Shown piece after piece: positions 47,736 to 57,904 of a DNA stretch of 64,000 nucleotides; position 1 is the stretch's first letter, and each line of letters opens with the position of its first letter. The translations under genes and the position numbers were made by a program. The notes beneath the pieces were generated by a model, which worked only from the letters and a program-made list of their open reading frames with translations, ran no database searches and was not told where the DNA came from. This DNA is from Marinobacterium profundum (GTDB taxonomy: Bacteria > Pseudomonadota > Gammaproteobacteria > Pseudomonadales > Balneatricaceae), in assembly GCF_001528745.1 (NCBI RefSeq), contig NZ_BCNS01000002.1, positions 1-64,000 of the forward strand, written 5' to 3'.

Positions 47736-49091
47736 ATGAACATCCAGGCGATACGTCCACTCAAAATCGCGGTCATTGGCTCGGGCATTTCAGGACTCTC
47801 CAGCGCCTGGCTGCTTAGCCAGCAACACCAGGTCACGCTGTTCGAAAAAGACGACCGCCTGGGCGGGCACTCCAATACGGTCGATGTGACCCACGGCACC
47901 AGCAGTGTTGCCGTGGATACCGGCTTTATCGTTTATAACCCAGTTAACTACCCCAACCTGGTGCGCTTTTTCGAGACGCTGGGTGTTCAAAGCCGCGAAA
48001 CCGAAATGTCATTCGGGGTCTCGCTGGATGAAGGCCGACTCGAATACAGCGGTACCGGCCTGCCTGGCCTGCTGGCACAAAAGCGCAATATGCTGCGCCC
48101 GCGCTTCTGGTCCATGTTGCTGGATCTGTCACGTTTTTACCGCGAAGCGCCCCACTACTGCGAAGACCCTGACACCGCCAGCCTGACCCTGGGTGAACTG
48201 CTGCAGCGCGAACACTATGGAACTGCCTTTATTCAGGATCACTTGCTGCCCATGGGCGCCGCCATCTGGTCGACGCCAGTGGACCTGATGCTGCAATACC
48301 CGGCGCTGGCCTTCCTGCGTTTTTGCCAGAACCATGGTCTGGTTCAGCTCAAAGACCGCCCACAGTGGCGCACCGTCAAAGGCGGCAGCCGCAGCTATGT
48401 GAACAAGATAGAGGCCGGCCTGCGCCGACGCGGTGAGGTGCGCCTCAACAGCCATATCCGCCGTATTGTGCGCAGTGAAGGTAAAATCGTGCTGGAATTC
48501 CTGCACGGTGAACGGGAAACCTTCGACCATGTCGTTCTGGCCTGCCATGCCAATCAGGCGCTGCAGCTGCTACACACGCCCAGCACATTGGAGCAGCAAT
48601 TGCTGGGGGCATTCAGCTATCAGCGCAACCGCGCCGTGCTGCATTCAGACTCCAGCCTGATGCCCCGCAGCAAGTCTGCCTGGGCCAGCTGGAATTACCT
48701 GGCGGCACAGCAACACAGTGGTCAACGGGAAGTCTCCGTAAGCTACTGGATGAACCGCCTGCAGCACCTGCCCGATGCATTGCCGCTGTACGTGACGCTG
48801 AATCCGCTACGCGAACCCGAGTCCGGCACCGTGCACCGCAGCTTCCTGTATGATCATCCAACCTTTTCGCTGGCCGCCCTGGATGCACAAAAGCAGCTGT
48901 GGGACCTGCAAGGCCAGCAAAACACCTGGTTTTGCGGCGCCTACTTTGGCTACGGTTTTCATGAAGACGGCCTGCAGGCAGGCCTTGCCGTGGCGGAAGA
49001 GCTGGGCGGACGTCCGCGCCCCTGGACACTGGATACGCCCAATCACCGTATCCACGTGAACCTAAAAGCTCGCCTGGTCGTGCCTGCATGA
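47736..49091 (+). CDS. FAD/NAD(P)-binding oxidoreductase of ECF11 regulon
   Basis: 451 residues from MNIQAIRPLKIAVIGSGISG. The dinucleotide motif GSGISGLSSAWLL and the acidic strand end (VTLFEKDDRLGGHSNTV) mark an amine-oxidase-like flavoprotein. This family always accompanies DUF1365 and cfa in ECF11 regulons and is thought to act in making or changing fatty acids (furan fatty acids) under oxidative stress. The start ATG 47736 has AAGGAACAG before it. Confidence 0.9.
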   Translation: MNIQAIRPLKIAVIGSGISGLSSAWLLSQQHQVTLFEKDDRLGGHSNTVDVTHGTSSVAVDTGFIVYNPVNYPNLVRFFETLGVQSRETEMSFGVSLDEGRLEYSGTGLPGLLAQKRNMLRPRFWSMLLDLSRFYREAPHYCEDPDTASLTLGELLQREHYGTAFIQDHLLPMGAAIWSTPVDLMLQYPALAFLRFCQNHGLVQLKDRPQWRTVKGGSRSYVNKIEAGLRRRGEVRLNSHIRRIVRSEGKIVLEFLHGERETFDHVVLACHANQALQLLHTPSTLEQQLLGAFSYQRNRAVLHSDSSLMPRSKSAWASWNYLAAQQHSGQREVSVSYWMNRLQHLPDALPLYVTLNPLREPESGTVHRSFLYDHPTFSLAALDAQKQLWDLQGQQNTWFCGAYFGYGFHEDGLQAGLAVAEELGGRPRPWTLDTPNHRIHVNLKARLVVPA

Positions 49092-49930
49092 GCCTGTCGG
49101 CACTCTATTTCGGCCATGTTTTGCATCACCGCCTGCTGCCGCGCGTGCACCGGTTTCGCTATGGCGTGATGGCACTGCTGCTGGATCTGGACCAGGTTGA
49201 CGCACTACACCGTCACCTGCGCCTGTTCGCCCACAACCGCTTTAACCTCTACGCCTTTTACGACCGCGATCACGGCAATGGCACCAACACGGACCTGAAA
49301 ACGCAGATACAGCAGCAGCTCGCACACCAGGGCATCCATCTGGACAACGGCAAAATTATACTGCTGTGCTATCCACGCATTCTGGGCTTCGTATTCAACC
49401 CGCTCAGTGTCTATTACTGCTACGACGCCAAGGCCAGCCTCAGGGCCATTCTGTACGAGGTCAGCAATACCTTTGGCGAACGCCACAGCTATCTGCTGCC
49501 CGTCAGCAACAGCGCCCAGGTTATGCACGAAGTCGACAAGTGCTTCTATGTGTCACCGTTCATGCCGCTGGACTGTCGTTACCGTTTCAGAATGCAAGCG
49601 CCCGACAATCGCATCGGTGTGCATATCGAACAACATCATGCCGATTCACTGATGTTTCGCGCCAGCTTCAGCGGCGTACGCCGCCCCCTGAATGACCGCA
49701 GCCTGCTGCAGGCGTGCTTTCGCTATCCGCTAATGACCCTGAAAGTCGTCGCCGGCATCCACTGGGAGGCCCTGCGCCTGTGGTGCAAGGGCCTGCGCAT
49801 TCAGCCCAAACCTGCGCCACCTTCCCACAGCCTTACGCTGGCGTGCGTGCCGAACAGTACCGCCACGCACACCACAGCCACTGGCACAAAAAAGCGTAAT
49901 GATGGAGAAAATGCCCATGAAACCCACTGA
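49088..49930 (+). CDS. DUF1365 protein
   Basis: 280 residues. Family motifs include VHRFRYGVMALLLDLD, LLCYPRILGFVFNPLSVYYC and ALRAILYEVSNTFGERH. ATGA overlap with the oxidoreductase. It is an obligate companion of the flavoprotein and cyclopropane synthase-like gene, so it takes part in the same lipid pathway. Reaction unknown. Confidence 0.9.
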   Translation: MSLSALYFGHVLHHRLLPRVHRFRYGVMALLLDLDQVDALHRHLRLFAHNRFNLYAFYDRDHGNGTNTDLKTQIQQQLAHQGIHLDNGKIILLCYPRILGFVFNPLSVYYCYDAKASLRAILYEVSNTFGERHSYLLPVSNSAQVMHEVDKCFYVSPFMPLDCRYRFRMQAPDNRIGVHIEQHHADSLMFRASFSGVRRPLNDRSLLQACFRYPLMTLKVVAGIHWEALRLWCKGLRIQPKPAPPSHSLTLACVPNSTATHTTATGTKKRNDGENAHETH

Positions 49931-51173
49931 ATTCCGCCTGGCGACTGAACTGCCCCACCTGGCCGACTCCGTCAAGACGGGCTGGTTCAATCGGCTGTGC
50001 GTGCGCATTCTGGCACGCTGGCTGGCACGCATGGAGTTTGGCCATCTTGATCTGGTGCTACCCGACGGTCAGTGGATTCGCGTTGGCAACCAGGACAACC
50101 CTCAGGTGCGGGCCGAGGTTCGCCTGCACAGCCTGCGCCCCTTGCGCCGACTGCTGCGCGGCGGCCAGCTCGGCTGGGCCCAGGGCTACATGGCAGGCGA
50201 GTGGGACAGCCCGGATATCAGTGCCCTGATACTCTGGGCACTGGGCAACGAAGCCAATTTTGGCCGACTTGACCAGGGTTTCGCCCTGAGCGCCGGGCTG
50301 CACCGCCTGTCTCACCTGGCAAGGCGTAACAGCCGTCGTGGCAGCCGACGCAACATCGCCTATCACTACGACCTGGGCAATGATTTCTATCGGCTCTGGC
50401 TCGACCCCGGCATGACCTACTCTTCGGCCCTGTTTGCCGACCCGCAGCAGAGCCTGGAACAGGCTCAGCAAAACAAGTACCGCCGTATCTGTGACCTGCT
50501 CCAGCTTGAGCCCGGCCAGGAAGTACTGGAAATCGGCTGTGGCTGGGGCGGCTTTGCCGAAACCGCAGCTAAGGACTATGGCAGCCAGGTCAGTGGAATT
50601 ACCCTGTCCCGGGAGCAACTGGCCTGGTCGCGGGAGCGCATCGCCAAACAAGGACTGGAGTCACAGTGCAGTTTCTCGCTTACCGATTATCGCGACCTCG
50701 ATACCCAGGCTGACCGTATCGCGTCCATAGAAATGTTCGAGGCCGTGGGCGAGGAAAACTGGCCCGAGTATTTCGCCCAGATAAAACGTTGCCTCAAACC
50801 GGGCGGCCTGGCGCTGCTGCAGATCATCAGCATCGAGGATGATCGCTTTGATGAGTACAGGCGCAGCGCCGACTTTATCCAGCGTTACATATTCCCCGGC
50901 GGCCTGCTGCCAAGCCGCGCTCGGCTACAACAGGAGATCAGCCACGCCGGGCTCGAACTGATCCAGCAGGAGCAGTTCGGCAAGGACTACGCCCTGACGC
51001 TGACGCTCTGGCGCGACGCTTTTTTGCAGCAGTGGCCGCAGATTGAAACCCAGGGGTTCGATGAGCGCTTCAAACGCATGTGGCTCTATTATCTGGGCTA
51101 CTGCGAAGGTGGCTTTCGCCATGGCGCTGTTGATGTCGGCCTTTACCTGATTCGAGCAGAACAGGACGCATGA
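49917..51173 (+). CDS. cfa: Cyclopropane-fatty-acyl-phospholipid synthase-like methyltransferase
   Basis: 418 residues. The SAM-binding loop is EVLEIGCGWGGFAETAA; also VSGITLSREQLAWSRERI, DYRDLDTQADRIASIEMFEA and YIFPGGLLPS. It methylates unsaturated lipid acyl chains; in ECF11 regulons the enzyme gives membrane fatty acids that quench oxidants. The start with GGAG nine bases before (49917) overlaps DUF1365 by 14 bp; 49899 is a longer option. Confidence 0.92.
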   Translation: MKPTEFRLATELPHLADSVKTGWFNRLCVRILARWLARMEFGHLDLVLPDGQWIRVGNQDNPQVRAEVRLHSLRPLRRLLRGGQLGWAQGYMAGEWDSPDISALILWALGNEANFGRLDQGFALSAGLHRLSHLARRNSRRGSRRNIAYHYDLGNDFYRLWLDPGMTYSSALFADPQQSLEQAQQNKYRRICDLLQLEPGQEVLEIGCGWGGFAETAAKDYGSQVSGITLSREQLAWSRERIAKQGLESQCSFSLTDYRDLDTQADRIASIEMFEAVGEENWPEYFAQIKRCLKPGGLALLQIISIEDDRFDEYRRSADFIQRYIFPGGLLPSRARLQQEISHAGLELIQQEQFGKDYALTLTLWRDAFLQQWPQIETQGFDERFKRMWLYYLGYCEGGFRHGAVDVGLYLIRAEQDA

Positions 51174-51223
51174 GCGCCCGCCACAGACACTGGCGCCACC
51201 CTGGTTCTACCGACAGTCGCAGT

Positions 51224-51655
51224 CTAGCGGCCACTGGCTGAGATGCGCTTTTTAATCAGCCGTAACAGGCCCCCAAGCAATGGCAAGCGCTCATACAGGG
51301 CGCCTGCATCCCAGTAATCGATATGGCTGGCAATACGGCCATCCGTATCGAACACCAGGCGTGAAACCCCTTCCACCTGCCAGGGGCCCAGGCCCGCCAG
51401 GCCAGCGCTGAAGGTCCAGAGGATATAACCGCACCGCTCATCCACCGACCAGTGTTGCACGCTAAAGCGCGGTTCGCTGGCGCGCCTGAACATGTCTTCA
51501 AGCACCTGCTTTACTCCAGCCACTCCACACACGTCATTAAAGGGATCCTGAAAGCGCACCGATTCGCTGAGCAGGGGCTCCAGCTGGGCGATGGTATCAG
51601 GACTCAGGTGTTCGAACAGTGCCACATAACGGGCACAGGTCTGAGCAGGTGTCAT
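51224..51655 (-). CDS. SnoaL-like NTF2-fold protein
   Basis: 143 residues from MTPAQTCARYVALFEHLSPD, with FQDPFNDVCGVAGVKQVLED and SHIDYWDAGALYERLPLLGG. Members sit in ECF11 regulons beside SDR and DUF3108 genes. It overlaps the SDR stop by 4 bp. Substrate unknown. Confidence 0.85.
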   Translation of the reverse strand: MTPAQTCARYVALFEHLSPDTIAQLEPLLSESVRFQDPFNDVCGVAGVKQVLEDMFRRASEPRFSVQHWSVDERCGYILWTFSAGLAGLGPWQVEGVSRLVFDTDGRIASHIDYWDAGALYERLPLLGGLLRLIKKRISASGR

Positions 51656-52419
51656 GGGCGCGTAATCCATCTGACAAGTGGAAAGTAAACAGAGTATGGC
51701 AACAGGCGCAGCAGCTTGAGGCCGAACACAAAGCGCCAGGGGAAAGCGATCTCAAAACGCCGTTTCTCGAGACCCTGGATAATGCGTCTGGCGGCATCAT
51801 CCGCCTCAAGCAGAAACGGCATCTTAAACGTGTTTTGATCAGTCAAAGGGGTGCGTACAAAGCCCGGGTTTATCATGCTCAGCGCTATGCCTGTGCCCTT
51901 GAGGTCCAGTTGCAGCGCCTCGGCGAAATTAATCAGCGCCGCCTTGCTGGCTCCATAGGCACTGGCTGTCGGCAGGCCCCGATAGCCCGCCACCGAGGCG
52001 GTAATCGCCAACTGACCCGATCTGCGCCTGCGCATGCGCTCAAGCAGGGGTACGACGACATTCACCACACCCATGTAATTCAGCCGCACAAGGGAATCAA
52101 ACGCCGACACCTCGAATTCCTCCAGCCCCAGGGCTTTGTGACTGCCGGCATTCAGCACAGCCAAGCTGACAGCGCCGCGTTCGGCTTCAATCTGCACCAG
52201 AGTTGCTACACAGGCAGCGGAATCGGTGACATCCAGCGGATAGGACCAGATCTCGCCGCCAAGCCCCTTAGCCTGATGCACCAGTTCCTCCAGCGCTGCA
52301 GCACCGCGGGCGCTTATGGCAACGGTGCAGCCTCTGCGAGCCAATTCCAACGCCAACGCAGCGCCTATACCGGTGGAAGCGCCTGTTATCCAGACAACGG
52401 GCCAGTCAGTTTTTGACAT
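51652..52419 (-). CDS. Short-chain dehydrogenase/reductase
   Basis: 255 residues. The NAD(P) motif is WITGASTGIGAALALELARR, and the catalytic set is TASVAGYRGLPTASAYGASK, with Tyr-x3-Lys. The C-terminal 40 residues, with SVYFPLVRWITR, may touch the membrane. Coupled to SnoaL and overlapped by DUF3108, so one operon. Substrate unknown. Confidence 0.9.
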   Translation of the reverse strand: MSKTDWPVVWITGASTGIGAALALELARRGCTVAISARGAAALEELVHQAKGLGGEIWSYPLDVTDSAACVATLVQIEAERGAVSLAVLNAGSHKALGLEEFEVSAFDSLVRLNYMGVVNVVVPLLERMRRRRSGQLAITASVAGYRGLPTASAYGASKAALINFAEALQLDLKGTGIALSMINPGFVRTPLTDQNTFKMPFLLEADDAARRIIQGLEKRRFEIAFPWRFVFGLKLLRLLPYSVYFPLVRWITRP

Positions 52420-53150
52420 ACGGCATTCCTGCTCCAAAGAGGTTCGGCGATAGCGGCTAGCGCTGCCGCAGGATCACGGGGATACAAGCGCACAACAGAA
52501 CCATCGCGCGCCGAAAACTCCAGCCCACGCCAGAGGCCCTCGGCGTCATACCAGACCCTGGTGTCGGCCAGATCACCGCCCAGCAGGTAGCGATCAGCCT
52601 CAACCTCGCCGCCTGCCAGCGGGATTCTGTCACGACCCTCAAGGGTCACATCCAGCCTACTGGTGCCACCGGTAAGAGTATTCAGCAGCTGTGATTCATC
52701 TAGCACCGCTGCATTCCAGTGATTGCTCGGCAGCAGGTTGCGGGTCAGGCGCAGCAACCCCTGGGGACCATCGATTTCAAGCCGACCGTCCCTTGTATCA
52801 CCATCAATGCGTAACTGATCGGTGCCATCCTCAATCTGCACCCGCAGCCCATCGAGCCTGCCGGCCTGCCACCATTCGGTGGCACTGTAGCTATAGCGGT
52901 AGTCAAACCAGAACGCGATGGGCACCTGCAAATCCATCATTATATCCACTCGCAGGCGCTCCGAATCCCGGGAAAAGACCACACAGTGCGTACCGATGGC
53001 AACATTATTGCGCTTTACTTCAAAGGCCAGCGACGCTGGCACCCCCGCTGCCTGGGTAGTTCTCGCCTGCGCCTGGGCCGCTACGCCCAGCAGCAATGTT
53101 GCCAGTAACCAGCCCGCTTTGTTCAACCACTGTACTGCACGCCCATTCAT
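52386..53150 (-). CDS. DUF3108 exported protein
   Basis: 254 residues. The signal peptide WLLATLLLGVAAQAQA precedes SLAFEVKRNNVAIGTHCVVF, the DUF3108 beta-rich fold. Members of the family are periplasmic and can bind lipid. The first gene of the minus-strand operon; a promoter like that of rpoE precedes it. Start 53150 is chosen for an AGG six bases before. Confidence 0.82.
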   Translation of the reverse strand: MNGRAVQWLNKAGWLLATLLLGVAAQAQARTTQAAGVPASLAFEVKRNNVAIGTHCVVFSRDSERLRVDIMMDLQVPIAFWFDYRYSYSATEWWQAGRLDGLRVQIEDGTDQLRIDGDTRDGRLEIDGPQGLLRLTRNLLPSNHWNAAVLDESQLLNTLTGGTSRLDVTLEGRDRIPLAGGEVEADRYLLGGDLADTRVWYDAEGLWRGLEFSARDGSVVRLYPRDPAAALAAIAEPLWSRNAVCQKLTGPLSG

Positions 53151-53179
53151 AACCTGTTCCATCTGTAAGTCAGATTGAA

Positions 53180-53207
53180 CATACGCAAAACAGGCACTAT
53201 CAGATTC
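53180..53207 (-). promoter_or_regulatory. Possible ECF11-type promoter of the DUF3108 operon
   Basis: Minus strand GAATC (53203-53207) with 17-bp spacer and CGTATG (53180-53185). The -10 element and spacing agree with the other two sites, but the -35 box differs at two bases. Confidence 0.4.
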
Positions 53208-53378
53208 ATGCTTTGAATTTTGCTTCGGGACTCAAAAATAAGGCACCCTTGACGTTGCACTGCAGCACAGGCTTCAATACGGTTGCTTAAACAGCGGCGT
53301 GACACAAGCACCGCCCCCATAGACACACCGGTACCGCAGCCCCGCCGTTGCCGTCCCGGCAACGGAAATATAGCCACC

Positions 53379-53996
53379 ATGAAACAGTTCTTGCGTAATA
53401 CAGCATTGTGCTGCGGCCTGATCGCCGGCCTTAGTGTTCTGCCCGTACAGGCAGGTACCCTGGTCCAGATGCAAACCAGTGCCGGTAACTTGGAAATCGA
53501 ACTCTTTGACGACCAGGCCCCCAAAACCGTGGCCAACTTTCTGCAATACGTCAATGAGGGCTTTTACAACGGTTCCATCTTTCACCGCGTGATTCCAGGT
53601 TTCATGATTCAGGGTGGCGGCTTTACCCAGGACATGCAGAAAAAGCAGACACATGCCCCCGTCGAAAATGAGTCTAATAACGGCCTCAGTAATCTTGCCG
53701 GTACCCTCGCCATGGCCCGCACCAATGACCCACACAGCGCCACCGCGCAGTTTTTCATTAACAGCGTCGACAACCCAAGGCTTGATGCACGGGGCAGCCA
53801 GCACGGCTATACGGTCTTTGCCCGGATCGTCAAGGGAATGGACGTGGTGAGCGATATCAGCGACACCCCTACCACAGTGCGTGCGCCGCACCGCGATGTG
53901 CCTACAACCCCCATCATTATCCTGGACATAAAGCCTCTTCCCGTAAAAAAAGAAGCAGAAACAGAAAGGCCCCGACAACAGGATGCCGGGGCCTAA
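53379..53996 (+). CDS. ppiA: Periplasmic peptidyl-prolyl isomerase (cyclophilin)
   Basis: 205 residues. The signal peptide ALCCGLIAGLSVLPVQA is followed by the cyclophilin fold: FYNGSIFHRVIPGFMIQGGG, GTLAMARTNDPHSATAQFFI. It speeds proline turns in exported proteins. Start 53379 is chosen because the signal begins there. The C-terminal tail is charged and contains the terminator of copA on the other strand. Confidence 0.93.
   Translation: MKQFLRNTALCCGLIAGLSVLPVQAGTLVQMQTSAGNLEIELFDDQAPKTVANFLQYVNEGFYNGSIFHRVIPGFMIQGGGFTQDMQKKQTHAPVENESNNGLSNLAGTLAMARTNDPHSATAQFFINSVDNPRLDARGSQHGYTVFARIVKGMDVVSDISDTPTTVRAPHRDVPTTPIIILDIKPLPVKKEAETERPRQQDAGA
53967..53994 (-). terminator. Terminator of the copper operon
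   Basis: AGGCCCCG/CGGGGCCT stem with a 12-nt loop, inside the end of ppiA. On the minus strand it is followed by TTTCTGTTTC, so it would end copA transcription. Confidence 0.5.
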
Positions 53997-54031
53997 TAGG
54001 CAGAGCTTGAAGAAACGGCTCGGTGAGGCCG

Positions 54032-56272
54032 TTAGTACAGCTTGATCCAGCGCAGCCGGTTGGCGTTGCTGACCACGGTCACCGATGACAGCGCCATGGC
54101 GGCACCGGCGATCGCTGGGTTGAGCAGCATTCCAGTAAAAGGGAACAGCAGCCCGGCGGCCACCGGAATGGCGACGCTGTTGTAAACAAAGGCGCCAAAC
54201 AGGTTCTGCTTGATGTTACGCACGGTGGCACGGGACACCGCTATGGCTTCCACCACCCCGGACAGCGCCCCGCTCATGAGTGTGACATCCGCGGTGTCGA
54301 TCGCAATGTCGGTACCCGTCCCTATGGCATAACCGATATCGGCCTGTGCCAGCGCCGGCGCATCATTGATACCGTCACCCACCATGGCGACGATCTCGCC
54401 GGCCGCCTGCAATTCGCTGATCTTGGCCTGCTTTTGCTCCGGCCTGACACCTGCGAAGACCTCATCAATCCCCACCTCTAGCCCCACGGCCTCGGCACTG
54501 CGCTGGTTGTCTCCCGACAGCATTACGACCCGCAGCCCCATGGCGCGCAGCTGGGCAATGGCCTCTGCCGACCCCGCCTTGACAGGATCAGCCACCGCAA
54601 ACAGCGCCTGCGCCTGCCCATCCACCGCCATGAACACCAAAGAGCGGGCCTGGGCACTCCAGTACTCTGCTTTTTCTTCCAGCGCACTGTAATCAATACC
54701 CAGCTCTGCCAGCCAGGCGGCATTGCCCAGAAGTATGTCATGTCCGTCAAAGCGGGCCTGCACGCCTGCGCCTGAGATGGCTTCAAACGCATCAAGCTCC
54801 ATCCCCTGCACCGCGCTACCGGCCTGCTCATGGGTATATCGAGCCATGGCCTGTGCCAGCGGGTGCTCGGAGCGCCGCTCGATCACATGGGCCCAGCGCA
54901 GCAGTTCATCTCGGCGCGACTCATCCAGCAGCTGTACATCTGTCACCGCCGGGTGGCCTTCGGTAATGGTACCAGTCTTGTCCAGCACCAGAGTGGTGAT
55001 ATCCTGGGCCCGCTGCAAGGCTTCACCGTTGCGGATCAGGATGCCTCGCCCGGCAGCACGACCGACGCCGACCATCACCGACATGGGCGTTGCCAGACCC
55101 AGGGCACAGGGACAGGCGACGATCAGCACGGTCATCATGGTTACCAGGGCGTAGGTGTAGCGTGGTTCGGGTCCGAACCACCACCATACCAACCCGGTCA
55201 CCAGCGCTAGCACAATCACCACCGGCACGAAGATGCCGGCGATGCGATCCGCCAGCCGACCGAGTGCAGGCTTGCTGTTCTGCGCCTGGCGCACGGTATC
55301 GACAATCTGTGCCAGCACCGTCTGACGGCCGACATGGGTGACTTCCATCAGCAAGCTGCCATTGCCGTTGAGGGTGCTGCCCACCACCGTATCACCGGCG
55401 GCCTTGCTCACCGGTATCGGCTCGCCGGTCAGCATGGATTCGTCTATCCGGCTACTGCCATCGACGACCTTGCCATCCACCGGAATGCGCTCGCCAGGGT
55501 AAATCCGTACCTGATCACCCGGCACCAGCAGCGCCACGGGCACCTCGGCTTCCTCGCCATCCCGCACACGCCGTGCGGTGCGGGGCTGCAAATCCAGCAG
55601 CTTGCGAATGGCATCCGAGGTTTGCCCCCGGGCACGGGATTCCAGCGCCTGCCCCAGCAGGATAAAGCCGAGAATCATCACCGCGGCCTCGTAATACAGA
55701 TGCCGTGCCTCCGCCACCAGCAGCTCGGGCGCAACGACCGCCACCACCAGCAGGACGCTGGAGTAAAGCCAGGCAGCTCCGGTACCCAGGGCAATCAGCG
55801 TATCCATATTGAGATTGCGCTGTACGATGGAACGCCAGCCGCCACGATAAATATTGCCGGCGCAGAACACCATCACGGCCAGCGTCAGCAGCCCCATAAG
55901 AAGGGCTTCAATACGCCCGGCAGAAGTAGCGATATCCGGCATCCAGCCCAGCAGGCCCGCCACCATCATGGCGCTGCCCAGCGCCAGCGCGATCAGGCTG
56001 CGGCGCAACACCTTGCGATAATGTTGCTGCTCGGCCTGGCGCACCTGCTCCTGGTCGTTTTCGTCCTCGACCAGCATGGCGTCATAGCCAGCCGCACGTA
56101 TTGAATCAATAATGCGGCCAGGCTCTATTTCAGCCTGAACCGTGGCGCTGCGATCGGCAAAATTGATAGCGAAGGCCTGAATTCCCTCTTCAGACTGCAG
56201 CGCCTTGTCGATGGTGCGCACACAGGCCGCGCAGGATACGCCCTGCAATGCGAACTGGTGAATGTTGCTCAT
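54032..56272 (-). CDS. copA: Copper-exporting P1B-type ATPase
   Basis: 746 residues. One HMA domain ([15 protein letters not shown]), then eight helices with the CPC motif [13 protein letters not shown]. The phosphorylation site is [21 protein letters not shown] binds nucleotide, and [17 protein letters not shown] is the hinge. [14 protein letters not shown] near the end is the MxxSS copper motif. It pumps Cu(I) to the periplasm. Most relatives have two HMA domains; here only one is present. CopZ is coded just upstream. Confidence 0.95.
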   Translation of the reverse strand: MSNIHQFALQGVSCAACVRTIDKALQSEEGIQAFAINFADRSATVQAEIEPGRIIDSIRAAGYDAMLVEDENDQEQVRQAEQQHYRKVLRRSLIALALGSAMMVAGLLGWMPDIATSAGRIEALLMGLLTLAVMVFCAGNIYRGGWRSIVQRNLNMDTLIALGTGAAWLYSSVLLVVAVVAPELLVAEARHLYYEAAVMILGFILLGQALESRARGQTSDAIRKLLDLQPRTARRVRDGEEAEVPVALLVPGDQVRIYPGERIPVDGKVVDGSSRIDESMLTGEPIPVSKAAGDTVVGSTLNGNGSLLMEVTHVGRQTVLAQIVDTVRQAQNSKPALGRLADRIAGIFVPVVIVLALVTGLVWWWFGPEPRYTYALVTMMTVLIVACPCALGLATPMSVMVGVGRAAGRGILIRNGEALQRAQDITTLVLDKTGTITEGHPAVTDVQLLDESRRDELLRWAHVIERRSEHPLAQAMARYTHEQAGSAVQGMELDAFEAISGAGVQARFDGHDILLGNAAWLAELGIDYSALEEKAEYWSAQARSLVFMAVDGQAQALFAVADPVKAGSAEAIAQLRAMGLRVVMLSGDNQRSAEAVGLEVGIDEVFAGVRPEQKQAKISELQAAGEIVAMVGDGINDAPALAQADIGYAIGTGTDIAIDTADVTLMSGALSGVVEAIAVSRATVRNIKQNLFGAFVYNSVAIPVAAGLLFPFTGMLLNPAIAGAAMALSSVTVVSNANRLRWIKLY

Positions 56273-56277
56273 GATTG

Positions 56278-56487
56278 CTATTCCTCCAGCGTGGCGTTGT
56301 AGCCCGCATCCTGAATCAGATCGATAATCACATCACTGCTGGCCGCTGTGCGCACGATAACGGTTTTGCTCGGCAGATCAAACTCAGCCGAGGCGACCTC
56401 ACCGGAGGCGGCAAAACGGGTTTCAATGGTTCTTACGCAACCGCCACAGGAAACGCCCACCAGATTAAATTGATATTCGTGTGTCAT
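56278..56487 (-). CDS. copZ: Copper chaperone, HMA domain
   Basis: 69 residues. [20 protein letters not shown] is the metal site, with two Cys. It would hand Cu(I) to the ATPase, whose start lies 5 bp on. It is not preceded by a visible CueR or CopY box. Confidence 0.88.
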   Translation of the reverse strand: MTHEYQFNLVGVSCGGCVRTIETRFAASGEVASAEFDLPSKTVIVRTAASSDVIIDLIQDAGYNATLEE

Positions 56488-56489
56488 GG

Positions 56490-57447
56490 GAACCTCGCGT
56501 TATTAACAGTATGGATGACCTTCGACGACATCATAAACCCTAAACCCAACTACAGAGTCAAGACTCAAGACACACTTTTTTAATAACCACAGTCCAGCGG
56601 AAGAACACCGCGTCCGCGCCGGGGGTGCGTCATCACAATGATGAACAGCAAGACAGGCAAACATGCTCGCTCGGCGCGGAGCGAATGGCAGGAAAACCAG
56701 CAAAAAAGACTAAAAGCAGGAATATATCGACAGGATTGCCGATTTACACAGCGATAGCTGCCCACCGGGCAAGCTACAGGGATGTAGCTTGTGCATAGTG
56801 ACTTACTGGTGTGCGTATAACGACCAATGAGACATGGCGGCGAACCGCCGCACGGTGTAATTGGCAGGCTCATTGACACCCTACACAGCCAGCCCCCGAT
56901 GGGATATCAAACCATCAGACGTAAATTACGACCACCAAGACATCAGAACGGCTTACATTCCCCCTTATGAAGCCCGCGAGCACTGAGGTCATGCGGCGAA
57001 TTGGCCCGAAGGGGCGCAACAGGGACTGATGCGCCTGCGATGAGGTACATGGATGTACCCGCAGGGGCTCAGAGCGCAGCGTAAAGGCTTCATTGGGGCG
57101 TATTCTTCAAGGTAAAAAGTCTTGCATACTTTCCTTGTCGCGTAACAAGGAAAGTAGGTCGCCGACAGGCGAAATACAGACTCGAAAAAATCAGCGGAGC
57201 TTCCGCCGACAAGCGCGATCCAGGAGACACAGGATTCCAGCTTTATTCACTTCTGCCATCCGGCATGGCGGCATAGCGCCTTATGACGGAACGCCGCCCG
57301 GAACAATTCGCTTGGGTAAACGGTGCGATTCGCTTCGCTCATCAGCACCCTTCAAAAGCACGTGCCCCGCTACCCCAGTAGTGCGGATTCCGCCCCCTCC
57401 TGTTCGATGACCAAAATCAGGTAGGTTAAATATTGTCCGACAACCTC
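56490..57447. other. 958-bp region without genes
   Basis: I find no credible coding sequence. The strongest feature is the hairpin ACTTTCCTTGT-CGCGTA-ACAAGGAAAGT (57128-57155), with perfect 11-bp arms. A smaller palindrome, TACATGGATGTA, lies at 57047-57058. Sequence of this kind looks like a decayed or repeated intergenic element of unknown type; it may exist elsewhere in the genome. Confidence 0.5.
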
Positions 57448-57903
57448 CTAACGCAGCAACGCCACGTAGGCGCCGGTCATGCGCATGGCCACACGCTCAC
57501 CCTGACAGATCTCAATCGTCAGATCCAGCCGCGCCCGGCGCCGTGCTTTGAGTTTGTCGAGAAAGGCACCAATGCCGGGTGAATCCGGCAATTGGGTGCG
57601 GGCAACAAAGTCCGCATCCACCGGTGACAGGTACTTCAGCTGACTGTCCGCGATCACCAGATCGCAGTCCAGCCCCTGCTCACTCAGCAGCAGCGTAACG
57701 AGTGACCAGCCACAGATGGTTGCCAGCGTCGCCTGGGAACCGCCAAAACCGGTGCCCTTGTCGTTGACATTGGGCCCCAGTGCCGCCGGAATCGAGAGCC
57801 GCTGACCATCATAATCGAACGACCCCAGCCCCATGTGATTGAGCAGCGGTATCTGGCCCAGCAGCCAGTGCTGAAAATCAGCAATGTCTACCGGACCCTT
57901 CAT
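57448..57903 (-). CDS. YiiD-type thioesterase domain protein
   Basis: 151 residues from MKGPVDIADFQHWLLGQIPL. Hotdog fold: AALGPNVNDKGTGFGGSQAT, LATICGWSLVTLLLSEQG. This is the PF09500 thioesterase domain of YiiD without its acetyltransferase half. It probably cleaves acyl-thioesters. The start follows the nitroreductase stop; 57915 is an alternative. Confidence 0.85.
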   Translation of the reverse strand: MKGPVDIADFQHWLLGQIPLLNHMGLGSFDYDGQRLSIPAALGPNVNDKGTGFGGSQATLATICGWSLVTLLLSEQGLDCDLVIADSQLKYLSPVDADFVARTQLPDSPGIGAFLDKLKARRRARLDLTIEICQGERVAMRMTGAYVALLR

Positions 57904-57904
57904 C

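Noticed and set aside
57128-57155. Integron attC site
   Set aside because: The hairpin lacks the R-box core GTTRRRY pattern and no integrase of that type is present.
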